The notes beneath the pieces are model-generated. The model saw only the letters and a program-made list of their open reading frames with translations, was not told the DNA's origin and searched no databases. This document shows, piece after piece, positions 43,803 to 53,629 of a stretch of 64,000 bases of DNA. The stretch's first letter is position 1. Each line of letters opens with the position of its first letter. Origin of the DNA: Pseudonocardia benzenivorans CB1190 (GTDB taxonomy: Bacteria > Actinomycetota > Actinomycetes > Mycobacteriales > Pseudonocardiaceae); the NCBI RefSeq assembly GCF_000196675.2, contig NC_015312.1, forward strand, positions 3,782,001-3,846,000, written 5' to 3'. Both the position numbers and the translations under genes were made by a program.

Positions 43803-45119
43803 TCAGCCGTGGATGCGGCCGGCGACCGTCTCCACCACCGCGTCGAGTGCGACGGCGTCCTGGTCGCCGGAGCCGAGGTCCTTGACCCCGACGGTGCCGG
43901 CCTCGATGTCGCGCTCGCCGAGGACCAGCGCGAACCGGGCGCCGGACCGGTCGGCCGCCTTCATCGACCCCTTGAGGCCGCGGCCGCCGTAGGCGATGTC
44001 GACCCGCACGCCGGCGGCCCGCAGCTTCGCCGCGACGACGACGAGCCGGTCGCGCGCGGCGTCGCCCAGCGGCACGCAGAAGACGTCGACGCGGGGCGCG
44101 TCGTCGATCGCGACGCCCTCGGCCCGGCACGCCAGCAGGGTGCGGTCGACGCCGATCCCGAACCCGACGCCCGAGAGCGGCTGCCCGCCCAGCACCTCCA
44201 TCAGCCCGTCGTAGCGGCCGCCGCCGCCGATGCCGGACTGCGCGCCGAGGCCGTCGTGGACGAACTCGAACGTCGTCTTCGTGTAGTAGTCCAGCCCGCG
44301 GACCATCCGGGGGTTCTCGACGTAGGCCACGCCGAGGTCGTCGAGGTGGCGCTTGACCGCCGCGTGGTGCGCGGCCGAGGCCTCGGAGAGGTGGTCGACG
44401 AGCAGCGGCGCGTCCGCGAGCAGCGCCCGCACCTCGGGACGCTTGTCGTCGAGCACGCGCAGCGGGTTGATCGCCGCGCGGTGCCGGGTCGCCTCGTCGA
44501 GCGGCAACCCGGCGAGGAACTCCTGCAGGCGCTCCCGGTACGGCGGGCGGCAGTCGGCGTCGCCCAGCGACGTCAGCTCCAGGCGGTAGCCGGTGAGCCC
44601 GAGCGAGCGGAAGCCCTCGTCGGCGACGGCGATCACCTCGGCGTCCAGCGCCGGGTCGTCGACGCCGATCGCCTCGACGCCGACCTGCTGCAGCTGCCGG
44701 TAGCGTCCGGCCTGCGGGCGCTCGTAGCGGAAGAACGGCCCGGCGTAGCGCAGCTTGACCGGCAGCCCGCCGCGGTCGAGGCCGTGCTCGATCACGGCCC
44801 GCACGACGCCCGCGGTCCCCTCGGGCCGCAGCGTCACCGACCGCTCGCCCCGGTCGGCGAAGGAGTACATCTCCTTGCTGACGACGTCGGTCGACTCCCC
44901 CACGCCGCGGGCGTAGAGGCCGGTGTCCTCGAAGACCGGCAGCTCGATGTGGCCGTAGCCGGCCCGGTCCGCGGCGGCGACCAGCGCGTCGCGGACCCGG
45001 ACGAAGCCGTCGGCGGGCAGGTACTCCGGGATGCCCTTCGGCGCGGCGAAGGGTTGGGCGCGGCCCGTTCCCGGCGTGGTCCCGGTCGACGTCCCCGAGC
45101 CCGTGTCCGTCGCGCTCAC
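43803..45119 (-). CDS. hisS: Histidine--tRNA ligase
   Basis: A 438-residue class II synthetase. [23 protein letters not shown] leads into motif 1 ([51 protein letters not shown]); motif 2 [30 protein letters not shown]; histidine A motif [14 protein letters not shown]; and motif 3 [12 protein letters not shown]. The C-terminal anticodon-binding part is present. The N-terminus has a short Ser/Thr/Gly extension. GTG start overlaps the MBL-hydrolase stop by 4 bp (GTGA), as in the Rv2580c-Rv2581c pair. Confidence 0.97.
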   Translation of the reverse strand: MSATDTGSGTSTGTTPGTGRAQPFAAPKGIPEYLPADGFVRVRDALVAAADRAGYGHIELPVFEDTGLYARGVGESTDVVSKEMYSFADRGERSVTLRPEGTAGVVRAVIEHGLDRGGLPVKLRYAGPFFRYERPQAGRYRQLQQVGVEAIGVDDPALDAEVIAVADEGFRSLGLTGYRLELTSLGDADCRPPYRERLQEFLAGLPLDEATRHRAAINPLRVLDDKRPEVRALLADAPLLVDHLSEASAAHHAAVKRHLDDLGVAYVENPRMVRGLDYYTKTTFEFVHDGLGAQSGIGGGGRYDGLMEVLGGQPLSGVGFGIGVDRTLLACRAEGVAIDDAPRVDVFCVPLGDAARDRLVVVAAKLRAAGVRVDIAYGGRGLKGSMKAADRSGARFALVLGERDIEAGTVGVKDLGSGDQDAVALDAVVETVAGRIHG

Positions 45120-45808
45120 AGTCCCCTCCGTGCGGGCGGCTGCTCGCCCAGATCCTGCAGGAACGGGTTGCTCGCCCGCTCCCGGCCGATGGTGGTCGCC
45201 GGGCCGTGGCCGGGCAGCACGAACCCGGAGTCGTCGCGCACGAGCAGCTTGTCGCGCACGCTGGCCAGCAGCTGGCGGTGCGAGCCGCCCGGCAGGTCGG
45301 TACGGCCGACCGACCCGGCGAAGAGGGTGTCGCCCGCGAGGATGACCTCGGTCCCGTCATCGGACGGCGTGGTGAAGACGACCGAGCCCGGCGTGTGGCC
45401 CGGGGTGTGGTCGACGCGCAGGGTCAGCCCGGCGAGCTGCAGGTCCGACCCGTCGGCGAGCAGCTCCACCGAGCGCGGCTCGCGCAGCTCCAGCCTGCCG
45501 CCGAAGAACGCGGCGGACTCCGCCGAGATGCCCTTCAGCGGGTCGGCGAGCAGCTCCCGGTCGTCGGGGTGGATCCAGGCGGGGATGTCGTTGCCGTCGC
45601 ACACCGGCGCGACGCTGAACGTGTGGTCGAAGTGCCCGTGGGTGAGCAGCACCGCGACCGGCGTCAACCGGTGTTCGGCGAGCAGTTCCTCGAGCGGTTC
45701 GACCGCGTCCTGTCCGGGGTCGACGACGATGCACGCCTCCCCCGCCTCACGGGCGAGGACGTAGCAGTTGGTCTGGAACGACCCGGCGGGAAAGCCTGCG
45801 ACGAGCAC
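45116..45808 (-). CDS. MBL-fold metallo-hydrolase (glyoxalase II-like)
   Basis: A 230-residue metallo-beta-lactamase-fold hydrolase with the metal motif THGHFDH (His57, His59, Asp61, His62), then [33 protein letters not shown] and [15 protein letters not shown], which matches the hydroxyacylglutathione-hydrolase-like family (Rv2581c in M. tuberculosis). Actinobacteria lack glutathione, so the substrate is probably a mycothiol thioester or another thioester. GTG start; next gene hisS is overlapped by 4 bp. The upstream neighbour, the cyclophilin gene, is divergent. Confidence 0.93.
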   Translation of the reverse strand: MLVAGFPAGSFQTNCYVLAREAGEACIVVDPGQDAVEPLEELLAEHRLTPVAVLLTHGHFDHTFSVAPVCDGNDIPAWIHPDDRELLADPLKGISAESAAFFGGRLELREPRSVELLADGSDLQLAGLTLRVDHTPGHTPGSVVFTTPSDDGTEVILAGDTLFAGSVGRTDLPGGSHRQLLASVRDKLLVRDDSGFVLPGHGPATTIGRERASNPFLQDLGEQPPARRGL

Positions 45809-45921
45809 ACGAGCAGCCTAGACGCGCCCACCCAGGTTCCTCTCAGGCACGGTGGATAGGCTCGCCGCCGCCGGCAGCGCCCGCTGGGCGCCGGTTGCCG
45901 AGGACAGGAGGATGCACCGCG

Positions 45922-46722
45922 GTGGCGACCAACCAGATGCGACGCGAGGCGGCCAAGCGCAAGCTCGCCAGCCAGCAGCAGCGGCGGGCCGAACAGGCAC
46001 GCCGACGCAAGCGGGTCGCGACGATCACCACCGCCGCGGTCGTCGTCGTCGTGGTCGTCGGCGTGGTGCTGCTGACCACGATCGGCTCCGGCGGCGGCTC
46101 GGGCAACCAGGCGGCGGCACCCACGACGGCCTGCAGCTACCCCACCGAGACCGGTGCGGCCAAGCCCAACAACCCCCCGTCGACCGACGACGTCCCCGAC
46201 ACCGGCACCGTCGGCGTCGCGCTGACCACGTCGGCCGGGCCCATCGGGCTGACCCTGGACCGCGCCGAGGCGCGCTGCACCGTCAACAGCTTCGTGAGCC
46301 TGGTGAACCAGAAGTACTTCGACGACACGATCTGCCACCGGCTCACCACCGGTGAGGGGCTGAAGGTCCTGCAGTGCGGCGACCCGACCGGCACCGGCAC
46401 CGGCGGCCCCGGCTACACCATCCCCGACGAGCCGCCGACGAAGCTGGCGCCCGCGCCGGGCGGGAGCGGATCGGTCATCTACCCGCGCGGCACGGTCGCG
46501 ATGGCGAAGACGTCGGCCCCGAACTCGGGCGGCAGCCAGTTCTTCCTCGTCTACGGCGATTCGACGCTGCCGCCGGACTACACGGTCTTCGGCACCGTCG
46601 ACGCGGCCGGCCTCGCGACCCTGGACAAGATCGCCGCGGGCGGCGAGGACGACTCCAACGGGACCGGCGACGGCAAGCCGAAGACCGAGGTCCGCATCCA
46701 GACCGCGACGCTCACCTCCTGA
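45922..46722 (+). CDS. ppiB: Membrane-anchored cyclophilin-type peptidyl-prolyl isomerase
   Basis: A 266-residue protein: cytosolic basic N-terminus (RREAAKRKLASQQQRRAEQARRRKR), one membrane segment (VATITTAAVVVVVVVGVVLLTTI), a Ser/Gly linker and an extracytoplasmic cyclophilin domain (GPIGLTLDRAEARCTVNSFVSLVNQKYFDDTICHRLT, GTVAMAKTSAPNSGGSQFFLVYGDS, YTVFGTVD). It should help fold secreted proteins. GTG at 45922 is used because GGAGG lies ten bases upstream; an ATG at 45895 would precede the ribosome-binding site. It corresponds to Rv2582, and is divergent from the MBL gene and convergent with relA, with a strong terminator between. Confidence 0.93.
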   Translation: MATNQMRREAAKRKLASQQQRRAEQARRRKRVATITTAAVVVVVVVGVVLLTTIGSGGGSGNQAAAPTTACSYPTETGAAKPNNPPSTDDVPDTGTVGVALTTSAGPIGLTLDRAEARCTVNSFVSLVNQKYFDDTICHRLTTGEGLKVLQCGDPTGTGTGGPGYTIPDEPPTKLAPAPGGSGSVIYPRGTVAMAKTSAPNSGGSQFFLVYGDSTLPPDYTVFGTVDAAGLATLDKIAAGGEDDSNGTGDGKPKTEVRIQTATLTS

Positions 46723-46776
46723 CCGTCACACCCTGACCGTCGGCTCCCGATCGGCGGCTCCCGATCGTCGACGGGC

Positions 46777-46815
46777 CACCGGGCCCGGTCCGCCCTCCGC
46801 GGACCGGGCCCGGTG
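46777..46815. terminator. Strong bidirectional hairpin terminator
   Basis: CACCGGGCCCGGTCCGC (46777-46793) pairs perfectly with 46799-46815 around the loop CCTCC: a 17-bp uninterrupted stem. It lies between convergent stops, 54 bp after the cyclophilin gene and 19 bp after relA, so it can end both. No U-tract, as usual in this group. Confidence 0.85.
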
Positions 46816-46834
46816 TCGTCGCGGGCCGAGCCGC

Positions 46835-49300
46835 TCAGCCGGCCGACGTCACCCGGTACACGTCGTAGACGCCCTCGACGTTGCGCACCGTGCGCAGCAG
46901 GTGGCCGAGGTGCTTCGGGTCGCCCATCTCGAAGCTGAACCGCGACACCGCGACGCGGTCGCGCGAGGTCGTCACCGACGCCGAGAGGATGTTCACCCGC
47001 TCGTCGGCGAGCACCTTGGTGACGTCGGAGAGCAGCCGGTGCCGGTCGAGCGCCTCGACCTGGATGGCGACGAGGAACACCGACCCCGGCGACACGGACC
47101 ACGCGACGTCGACCAGGCGTTCCTGGCGGCTCTGCAGGTCGTGGGCGTTGGTGCAGTCGGTGCGGTGCACGCTGATGCCGCCGCCGCGGGTGACGAACCC
47201 GAGGATGTCGTCGCCCGGCACCGGGGTGCAGCAGCGCGCCAGCTTGGTGTACATGTCGCCCGCCGAGGTGCCGTCGGGGTTGACGACGGTGACCCCCGCG
47301 TCGCCGGTGGGCCTGCGCTGCCGGACGGTCGACGGGGTGGCCCGCTCGGCGAGCTCCTCCTCCGCGTCCTCCATGCCGCCGAGCAGCGCCACCAGCCGTT
47401 GGACGACGTGGCGGGCACTCGCGTGGCCCTCCCCGACCGCGGCGTAGAGCCCCGACAGGTCCGGGTAGTGCAGCTCGCGGGCGAGCGCGGCCATCGAGTC
47501 CGGCGAGGCGAGCCGCTGCAACGGCATGCCGGTGCGGCGCGCCTCCCGGGTGATGGCGTCCTTGCCCGCCTCGATGGCCTCCTCGCGGCGTTCCTTCGCG
47601 AACCAGTGCTTGATCTTGGTCTTGGCCCGCGGCGACGCGACGAACTGCAGCCAGTCGCGGCTCGGGCCCGCACCCTCGGCCTTGGACGTGAAGATCTCGA
47701 CGACGTCGCCGGACTCCAGCGTCCGCTCCAGCGCGACCAGCCGGCCGTTGACCCGGGAGCCGATGCAGCGGTTGCCGACCTCGGTGTGCACGGCGTAGGC
47801 CAGGTCGACCGGCGTCGAGCCCGTCGGCAGCGTGACGACGTCGCCCTTCGGGGTGAAGACGAAGATCTCCTGCGAGGCGAGGTCGAACCGCAGCGACTCC
47901 AGGAAGTCGCCGGGGTCGGCGGCCTCCCGCTGCCAGTCGAGCAGCTGGCGCATCCACGACATCTCGTCGATCTCGACGGTGCCGGCCGTGGCCGCGTGGG
48001 ACCCCCTGCTCTCCTTGTAGCGCCAGTGCGCCGCGATCCCGAACTCCGCGGTGCGGTGCATCTCGCGGGTCCGGATCTGCACCTCGAGCGGCTTCCCGTC
48101 CGGGCCGATCACGGTGGTGTGCAGCGACTGGTAGACACCGAAGCGCGGCTGGGCGATGTAGTCCTTGAACCGGCCGGGCATCGGCTGCCACAGCGCGTGC
48201 ACCATGCCCATCGCCGCGTAGCAGTCGCGGACCTCGTCGACGAGGACCCGGACCCCGACGAGGTCGTGGATGTCGTCGAAGTCGCGGCCCTTGACGATCA
48301 TCTTGCGGTAGATCGAGTAGTAGTGCTTGGGCCGGCCCTCGACCGTCGCCGTGATGCGTGCGCCCTCGAGCTGCTGCATCACCTCGTCGATGACCTGCTT
48401 GAGGTAGGTGTCGCGCGACGGCGCCCTGGTGGCGACGAGGCGCACGATCTCCTCGTACTTCTTGGGGTGCAGGATCGCGAACGACAGATCCTCGAGCTCC
48501 CACTTGACCGTGGCCATGCCGAGGCGGTGCGCCAGCGGGGCCATCACCTCGAGGGTCTCGCGGGCCTTCTTGGCCTGCTTCTCCGGCGGCAGGAAGCGCA
48601 TCGTGCGCATGTTGTGCAGCCGGTCGGACAGCTTGATGACGAGCACCCGCGGGTCGCGGGCCATGGCGACGACCATCTTGCGGATCGTCTCGGCCTCGGC
48701 CGCGGTGCCGAACTCGACCTTGTCGAGCTTCGTCACGCCGTCGACCAGGTGCGCGACCTCGTCGCCGAAGTCGGTGCGCAGCCGCTCCAGCGAGTAGTCG
48801 GTGTCCTCGACGGTGTCGTGCAGCAGGGCCGCGACCAGCGTCGTCGTGTCCATACCGAGCTCGGCCAGGATCGTCGCGACGGCGAGCGGGTGGGTGATGT
48901 ACGGGTCGCCCGACTTGCGCTTCTGGTGGGCGTGCTTGGCCTCGGCGACGTCGTACGCGCGCTGCAGCAGCCCCAGGTCGGCGTTGGGGTGCAGCGTGCG
49001 GTGCACGGTGGCCAACGGCTCGAGCACCGGCTTGACGATCGCGACCCGCTGCGGGGTCATCCGCCGGGCGATCCGCGCCCGCACGCGACGCGTCGCCGAC
49101 GGCTTCGTCACCGCGGTGCCGGTCGGCGCCGGGTTCGACGGCGCGGGGTTCGACGGCGCGGGGCTCGACCGCCCGGTGCTCGACGGCGCGGGGCCCGTCG
49201 GCGCAGTGTTCGCCGCCGAGTTCGTCGCCGCCCTGGCGGCCGCCGTGCCGGGGCCCTCCGGACCGGGCACGGGCGGCGCCGCCGGCTGCAGATCCGTCAT
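46835..49300 (-). CDS. relA: Bifunctional (p)ppGpp synthetase/hydrolase
   Basis: An 821-residue RelA/SpoT-homologue that makes and breaks the stringent alarmone. HD hydrolase domain with [16 protein letters not shown] (His161, Asp162) near residues 115-260; synthetase domain with [17 protein letters not shown] and [40 protein letters not shown] domain ([31 protein letters not shown]); helical and ACT-type C-terminus ([42 protein letters not shown]). The first 80 residues are Ala/Pro/Ser-rich with short repeats. ATG with GGAGGTGGAG before it. Both activities should be present. Position equals Rv2583c. Confidence 0.97.
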   Translation of the reverse strand: MTDLQPAAPPVPGPEGPGTAAARAATNSAANTAPTGPAPSSTGRSSPAPSNPAPSNPAPTGTAVTKPSATRRVRARIARRMTPQRVAIVKPVLEPLATVHRTLHPNADLGLLQRAYDVAEAKHAHQKRKSGDPYITHPLAVATILAELGMDTTTLVAALLHDTVEDTDYSLERLRTDFGDEVAHLVDGVTKLDKVEFGTAAEAETIRKMVVAMARDPRVLVIKLSDRLHNMRTMRFLPPEKQAKKARETLEVMAPLAHRLGMATVKWELEDLSFAILHPKKYEEIVRLVATRAPSRDTYLKQVIDEVMQQLEGARITATVEGRPKHYYSIYRKMIVKGRDFDDIHDLVGVRVLVDEVRDCYAAMGMVHALWQPMPGRFKDYIAQPRFGVYQSLHTTVIGPDGKPLEVQIRTREMHRTAEFGIAAHWRYKESRGSHAATAGTVEIDEMSWMRQLLDWQREAADPGDFLESLRFDLASQEIFVFTPKGDVVTLPTGSTPVDLAYAVHTEVGNRCIGSRVNGRLVALERTLESGDVVEIFTSKAEGAGPSRDWLQFVASPRAKTKIKHWFAKERREEAIEAGKDAITREARRTGMPLQRLASPDSMAALARELHYPDLSGLYAAVGEGHASARHVVQRLVALLGGMEDAEEELAERATPSTVRQRRPTGDAGVTVVNPDGTSAGDMYTKLARCCTPVPGDDILGFVTRGGGISVHRTDCTNAHDLQSRQERLVDVAWSVSPGSVFLVAIQVEALDRHRLLSDVTKVLADERVNILSASVTTSRDRVAVSRFSFEMGDPKHLGHLLRTVRNVEGVYDVYRVTSAG

Positions 49301-49333
49301 GCGCGCTCCACCTCCGGAAGGATAACCCTGCCG

Positions 49334-49897
49334 CTAGTACGTGAGCAGCGAGTGCACCGCGACGTCGCCGACGAGCCGGTCGCGGCCGCCGAGCGCGCGC
49401 AGCTCCACGAGCGCGCCGAAGCCGGTGACCTCCGCACCCACGTCGCGCAGCAGCGCGCAGGCCGCGCCGGCGGTCCCGCCGGTGGCCAGCACGTCGTCGA
49501 CGACGAACACCCGGTTCCCGGACGTGACGACGCCCTCGGGGAGCTCGAGGGTGGCCTCCCCGTACTCCAGGGCGTAGCGCCGGCTGGCCGCGACGCGGGG
49601 CAGCTTGCCCGCCTTGCGGACGGGTACGACACCCACGCCCGCGACGACGGCGACCGCCGAGCCGATGAGGAACCCGCGCGCCTCGACGCCCGCCACGATG
49701 TCGGCCACGCCGACCAGCGCGGCCAGCTCGGTCGCCACGACGGTGAAGGCCTCGGCGTCGGCGAGGACGGGCGTGATGTCGCGGAACAGCACACCCGGCT
49801 CCGGGAAGTCGGGCACGTCGCGGACCAGCGCCGCGACCGGCGCCATCCGCTCCGCGGTCTCGGGGTCCAGGCCGGCGACGGCGTCGAGCGCGGTCAC
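49334..49897 (-). CDS. apt: Adenine phosphoribosyltransferase
   Basis: A 187-residue type I phosphoribosyltransferase that salvages adenine to AMP. FPEPGVLFRDITPVLAD, GVEARGFLIGSAVA and the PRPP-binding VFVVDDVLATGGT (residues 130-142) are diagnostic. The GTG start overlaps the secF stop by 4 bp, so it is translated from the yajC-secD-secF transcript; relA follows 33 bp downstream. Same order as Rv2584c with its neighbours. Confidence 0.96.
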   Translation of the reverse strand: MTALDAVAGLDPETAERMAPVAALVRDVPDFPEPGVLFRDITPVLADAEAFTVVATELAALVGVADIVAGVEARGFLIGSAVAVVAGVGVVPVRKAGKLPRVAASRRYALEYGEATLELPEGVVTSGNRVFVVDDVLATGGTAGAACALLRDVGAEVTGFGALVELRALGGRDRLVGDVAVHSLLTY

Positions 49898-51120
49898 CGG
49901 CGACGCTTCCCGCTCGGGCGTGCCGACTTGCCCGTCGGCCGCGCGCCCGAACGCTGCGGTTGCCGGCGCGGGTTCCGGTCGGGGGTCGACGCCGCCGCGG
50001 CCACCGCCCGCTCACGGCGCAGCTCGCGGCCGAGCGTCTCGTCGTCGACGAGGTCGGGCTCATCGTCGTCGAACGTCCCGGCGCCGCGCTGCGCGGCCGC
50101 CGCCCGCGCCCGCCGTGCGGCGACGCGCTCGGCCTGCTTGCGGAACCGCGGATCGCGCATCTTGAGGTCGACGAGCAGCGGCGTGGCCAGGGCCAGCGAC
50201 GACAGCGCACCGGCGACGATGCCGACGAGCTGGACGAGTGCCAGGTCGGCGAGGGTGCCGACGCCGAGCAGCCCGACGCCGACGACGAGCAGCCCCAGCA
50301 CCGGCAGCACCGCGATCAGCGAGGTGTTGATCGAGCGCATCAGCGTCTGGTTCAGCGCGAGGTTGGCCGCCTCGCCGTAGGTCCGCCGGGTCAGCCCGAG
50401 CAGACCGCGGGTGTTCTCCCGGACCTTGTCGAACACGACGACCGTGTCGTAGAGCGAGAAGCCGAGGATCGTGAGCAGGCCGATGACGGTCGCCGGGCTC
50501 ACCTCGAAACCGACGATCGAGTAGATGCCCGCCGTGACGACGACGTCGTGCAGCAGCGCGACGAGCGCCGCGATCGCCATCGACCGTTCGAAGTAGAACG
50601 CGAGGAAGATCGTCACGAGCACGAGGAACACGGCGAGCGCGATGATCGCCTGCCGGGTGATCTGGCCACCCCAGGTGCCGCTCACGTCGCTGTCGCTGAT
50701 CACCTGCTGGGAGGGCTGACCGTCGGGCCCCAGGGGCTGGAGCTCCTGGAAGAGCGCCTGCTTGAGCGCGGCGGTCTGGCCCACGTCCAGCGGCTCGGAC
50801 CGGAGCTGGATCGTCTCCGACGCACCGGTCCCCGCCGACTGCACCGACGCCGCCGGGATGCCGACGCTCTTCTCGTAGACCTGGCTGACCTGGGTCGTCG
50901 TGATCTGGCCCTGGGCGCCGGCCGCGGGGAACTGGATCTGGGTGCCGCCGGTGAAGTCGATCCCGAGGTTGAAGCCCCGGAAGATGATCGAGACCAGGCA
51001 CACGAGCACGAGCGCGCCGAAGAACGCGTACCAGATCTTGCGCTTGCCGACGATGTCGAACGCGCCGGTGCCGGTGTAGAGCCCGGAGAACTTGCCGGGC
51101 CGCGTCGTGGTGGCCGCCAT
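49894..51120 (-). CDS. secF: Protein translocase subunit SecF
   Basis: A 408-residue SecDF-type RND subunit that pulls secreted proteins across the membrane using proton force. IWYAFFGALVLVCLVSIIFRGFNLGIDFTGGTQI contains TM1 and the GIDFTGGT signature; the periplasmic P4 part follows, and TM2-TM6 (IIALAVFLVLVTIFLAFYFE, LLHDVVVTAGIYSIVGFEVSPATVIGLLTILGFSLYDTVVVFDKVREN, SLIAVLPVLGLLVVGVGLLG) are complete. The tail is basic and disordered (RPTGKSARPSGKRRR). Starts 1 bp after the secD stop. Confidence 0.96.
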   Translation of the reverse strand: MAATTTRPGKFSGLYTGTGAFDIVGKRKIWYAFFGALVLVCLVSIIFRGFNLGIDFTGGTQIQFPAAGAQGQITTTQVSQVYEKSVGIPAASVQSAGTGASETIQLRSEPLDVGQTAALKQALFQELQPLGPDGQPSQQVISDSDVSGTWGGQITRQAIIALAVFLVLVTIFLAFYFERSMAIAALVALLHDVVVTAGIYSIVGFEVSPATVIGLLTILGFSLYDTVVVFDKVRENTRGLLGLTRRTYGEAANLALNQTLMRSINTSLIAVLPVLGLLVVGVGLLGVGTLADLALVQLVGIVAGALSSLALATPLLVDLKMRDPRFRKQAERVAARRARAAAAQRGAGTFDDDEPDLVDDETLGRELRRERAVAAAASTPDRNPRRQPQRSGARPTGKSARPSGKRRR

Positions 51121-51121
51121 G

Positions 51122-52945
51122 TCAGGCCCCCTTCCCGGCCGTCGCGGCCGCCCGTCGCCGTTGCGCGCCGATCGCCGCGACGCTCCCCAGCCCGGAGAGC
51201 TTCGGGCTGGAGAACACGCGGGAGTTCGACGCCAGCGCCACCAGCGGGTGCGTCACCAGGAACACGACGATCAGGTCGAGCACCGTCGACATGCCGAGGG
51301 TGAACGCGAAGCCCTTCACCTGGCCGACGGCCAGGATGTAGAGCACCGCGGACGCGAGGAAGCTGACCGCGTCGGCCGACAGGATCGTGCGCCGGGCCCG
51401 GACCCAGCCGCGCGGGACCGCCGCCCGGAACGAACGGCCCTCCCGCATCTCGTCCTTGAGCCGTTCGAAGAAGATGACGAACGAGTCGGCCGTGATCCCG
51501 ATCGCGACGATGAAGCCCGCGACGCCGGCGAGGTCGAGCGTGAGCCCGACCCAACGCCCGAGCAGCACCAGGACGGCGTAGACGACGACCCCGGACAGGG
51601 CCAGCGACAGGATCGTCAGGACGCCGAGCACGCGGTAGTAGAACAGGCAGTAGACGAACACCAGCGCCAGCCCGATCGCGCCGGCGATGAGCCCGGCCTC
51701 CAGCGAGGCGAGCCCCAGCGTCGCCGACACCGTCTGCGCCTGCGACGACTCGAACGACAGCGGCAGCGAGCCGTAGCGCAGCACGCCGGCCAGCTGTTGC
51801 GCGCTCTGCTGGTTGAAGTTCCCGGAGACCTGCGTGACGCCGTAGAGCGCGCTCTGGATCGTCGGCGCCGACACGACCTGACCGTCGAGCACGAAGGCCG
51901 CCTGCTGACCGATGTGCTGGGCGGTGTAGTTGCCCCACGCCGTCGAGCCCGCGCTCTTGAACGACAGGTTGACGACGTAGTCGAGACCCTGCTGGTTCTG
52001 GCCGGCCTGCGCGTTGTCGATCTGGGTGCCCTCGACGATCGTCGGGCCCAGCACGTACTTGGTGACCCCGTCCTGGCCGCACGTGACGAGCGGCTGGTCG
52101 GGCAGGTCGTAGCCGCGCAGCGGGTCGTCGGCGCAGTTCAGCGTCGCGAGACCCTGCAGCTGGGTGGTGGGGTCGCTGCTCTGCCGGACCTGGCGCGCCT
52201 GCGTGACCTCCGCGGCCAGCGTCGGGTCGCTCGGCGAGGACGCCGTCGCGTCGCCCGCGGGCGGCGGGGTCTGCGCCCCGGTCGGCGGGGTCTGCTCACC
52301 GGTCGGCGGGGGCGTCGGGGTCGGGGTCTGCGCCGGGACCGAGTACGCGGCCGGTGCGATGCGCCCGGCCGACGTGCCCATGCCCTGCGGCTGCGTCCCG
52401 GTGCCACCGGTCGCCGGGGCACCGCCCGTCCCGGTTCCCCCGGCGGGCGGGGTGCCCGGCGTGGCCGAGCCCGGCTGGCCGCCCGCACCCGGCTGCCCGC
52501 CCTGCTGCGCCTGCTGCTGCGCCGCGGCGTAGATGTCGCACGGGGTGTTGCCGCCCTGCGACGGCTGGCTCGTGTCGCACACGACGCCGCGGATCCGGAG
52601 CTGCGCGGTCTGCCCGAGGGACTTGGCCTGCTCACCCGCGTCGCCCGGGACGGTGATCACGAGGTTGGTGCCGTCGAGCACCACCTGCGCGCCGCTCACG
52701 CCGAGCCCGTCGACCCGCTGCTGGATGATCTGCTGCGCCTGCACGAGCTGGTCGCGCGGTGGCTGGCCGCCGTCGGCGGTCCGCGCGCTCAGCGTGACCT
52801 GTGTGCCGCCCTGCAGGTCGATGCCGAGCTTGGGGGTGGGCTTGCCGTCCCCGGTGAAGAACACCAGGGCGTACAGCACTACGACGATGCCGGCGAAGAT
52901 CGCCAGGTACCGCCAGGGGCGGATACGCCCCGGGGTCGTTGCCAC
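51122..52945 (-). CDS. secD: Protein translocase subunit SecD
   Basis: A 607-residue RND subunit partnering SecF. N-terminal TM RYLAIFAGIVVVLYALVFF, the signature KLGIDLQGGTQVTLSA, the P1 head, and the C-terminal five-helix block (SLEAGLIAGAIGLALVFVYCLFYYRVLGVLTILSL, IGITADSFVIFFERLKDEMREG) are present. Between residues about 130 and 250 there is a Pro/Gly/Gln/Thr-rich insertion (QAQQGGQPGAGGQPGSATPG...), as in other high-GC actinobacteria, likely a flexible extracytoplasmic linker. GTG at 52945 has GGAG eight bases upstream; the open frame upstream is not conserved. Confidence 0.95.
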   Translation of the reverse strand: MATTPGRIRPWRYLAIFAGIVVVLYALVFFTGDGKPTPKLGIDLQGGTQVTLSARTADGGQPPRDQLVQAQQIIQQRVDGLGVSGAQVVLDGTNLVITVPGDAGEQAKSLGQTAQLRIRGVVCDTSQPSQGGNTPCDIYAAAQQQAQQGGQPGAGGQPGSATPGTPPAGGTGTGGAPATGGTGTQPQGMGTSAGRIAPAAYSVPAQTPTPTPPPTGEQTPPTGAQTPPPAGDATASSPSDPTLAAEVTQARQVRQSSDPTTQLQGLATLNCADDPLRGYDLPDQPLVTCGQDGVTKYVLGPTIVEGTQIDNAQAGQNQQGLDYVVNLSFKSAGSTAWGNYTAQHIGQQAAFVLDGQVVSAPTIQSALYGVTQVSGNFNQQSAQQLAGVLRYGSLPLSFESSQAQTVSATLGLASLEAGLIAGAIGLALVFVYCLFYYRVLGVLTILSLALSGVVVYAVLVLLGRWVGLTLDLAGVAGFIVAIGITADSFVIFFERLKDEMREGRSFRAAVPRGWVRARRTILSADAVSFLASAVLYILAVGQVKGFAFTLGMSTVLDLIVVFLVTHPLVALASNSRVFSSPKLSGLGSVAAIGAQRRRAAATAGKGA

Positions 52946-53024
52946 GTGCAGGTCTCCAGAGGTATCCCGGGACCCCGACCGTCGGGGCCCGGGTGGGCGA
53001 CCCCGGTGGCCGCCCTGGGGTTCG

Positions 53025-53540
53025 TCAGTTGCGGGAGCCCGGCGTGCCGCCCGTCTGGGCGTCGTCGTCGGTGGCGCCCGCAGCGCCGTTGGTGCTGCCG
53101 TTGGTGCTGCCGTTGCTGCCGGCGGTGCCGCTGCCGGCAGGGGCGCCGGAGTCGGTCCGGCCCGCGGCCGGGTCCTTCTTCTCCAGCGACGGCGGGGTCG
53201 ACGGCTCCGAGGTCGCGGACGGGATGTCGTCCCCGACGGCCGGGTCACCGGTCAGCGACGAGGCGTCGTCCGGGACCGTGGTGGTGTCGACCTTGTCGCG
53301 GACGGCGGCGCGCAGCCACGTCGTGACCACGCCGTCGGCGATCTCCAGGTCGATGGTGTCCTCGTAGGAGGCGTCGACGACGGTGCCGCGGAGACCGGAG
53401 GTCGTGGTGACCACGTCGCCCGGCTCCAGCGAGGTCTGCAGCCTCTGCATCTCCTGCATGTTCCGGCGCTGCTTGCGCCCGGACAGGAAGATGGGGATGA
53501 ACAGCACCAGGATGAGCAGGGGGAAGAGCAGCGTTTCCAT
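53025..53540 (-). CDS. yajC: Preprotein translocase subunit YajC
   Basis: A 171-residue SecDF-associated protein. METLLFPLLILVLFIPIFLSGRKQRRNMQEMQRLQTSLEPGDVVTTTSGLRGTVVDASYEDTIDLEIADGV is the whole conserved part (one membrane helix plus a small beta domain). The remaining 95 residues are a disordered Ser/Gly/Thr/Asn-rich tail, with GSTNGSTNG tandem units. ATG at 53540 is chosen because the membrane helix begins there. Starts the yajC-secD-secF-apt run. Confidence 0.94.
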   Translation of the reverse strand: METLLFPLLILVLFIPIFLSGRKQRRNMQEMQRLQTSLEPGDVVTTTSGLRGTVVDASYEDTIDLEIADGVVTTWLRAAVRDKVDTTTVPDDASSLTGDPAVGDDIPSATSEPSTPPSLEKKDPAAGRTDSGAPAGSGTAGSNGSTNGSTNGAAGATDDDAQTGGTPGSRN

Positions 53541-53629
53541 GATCTTCTGAGATCTCCGTATCTTCGCAGGTCGGCCCGAGTCTGCCAGCCCCGCGGATCG
53601 CGCGACGCCCGACCCTCGACCGCCTCCGT

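Noticed and set aside
46901-50380. An 1159-codon plus-strand frame opposite relA, apt and secF
   Set aside because: Shadow of conserved genes on the other strand; no family motif.
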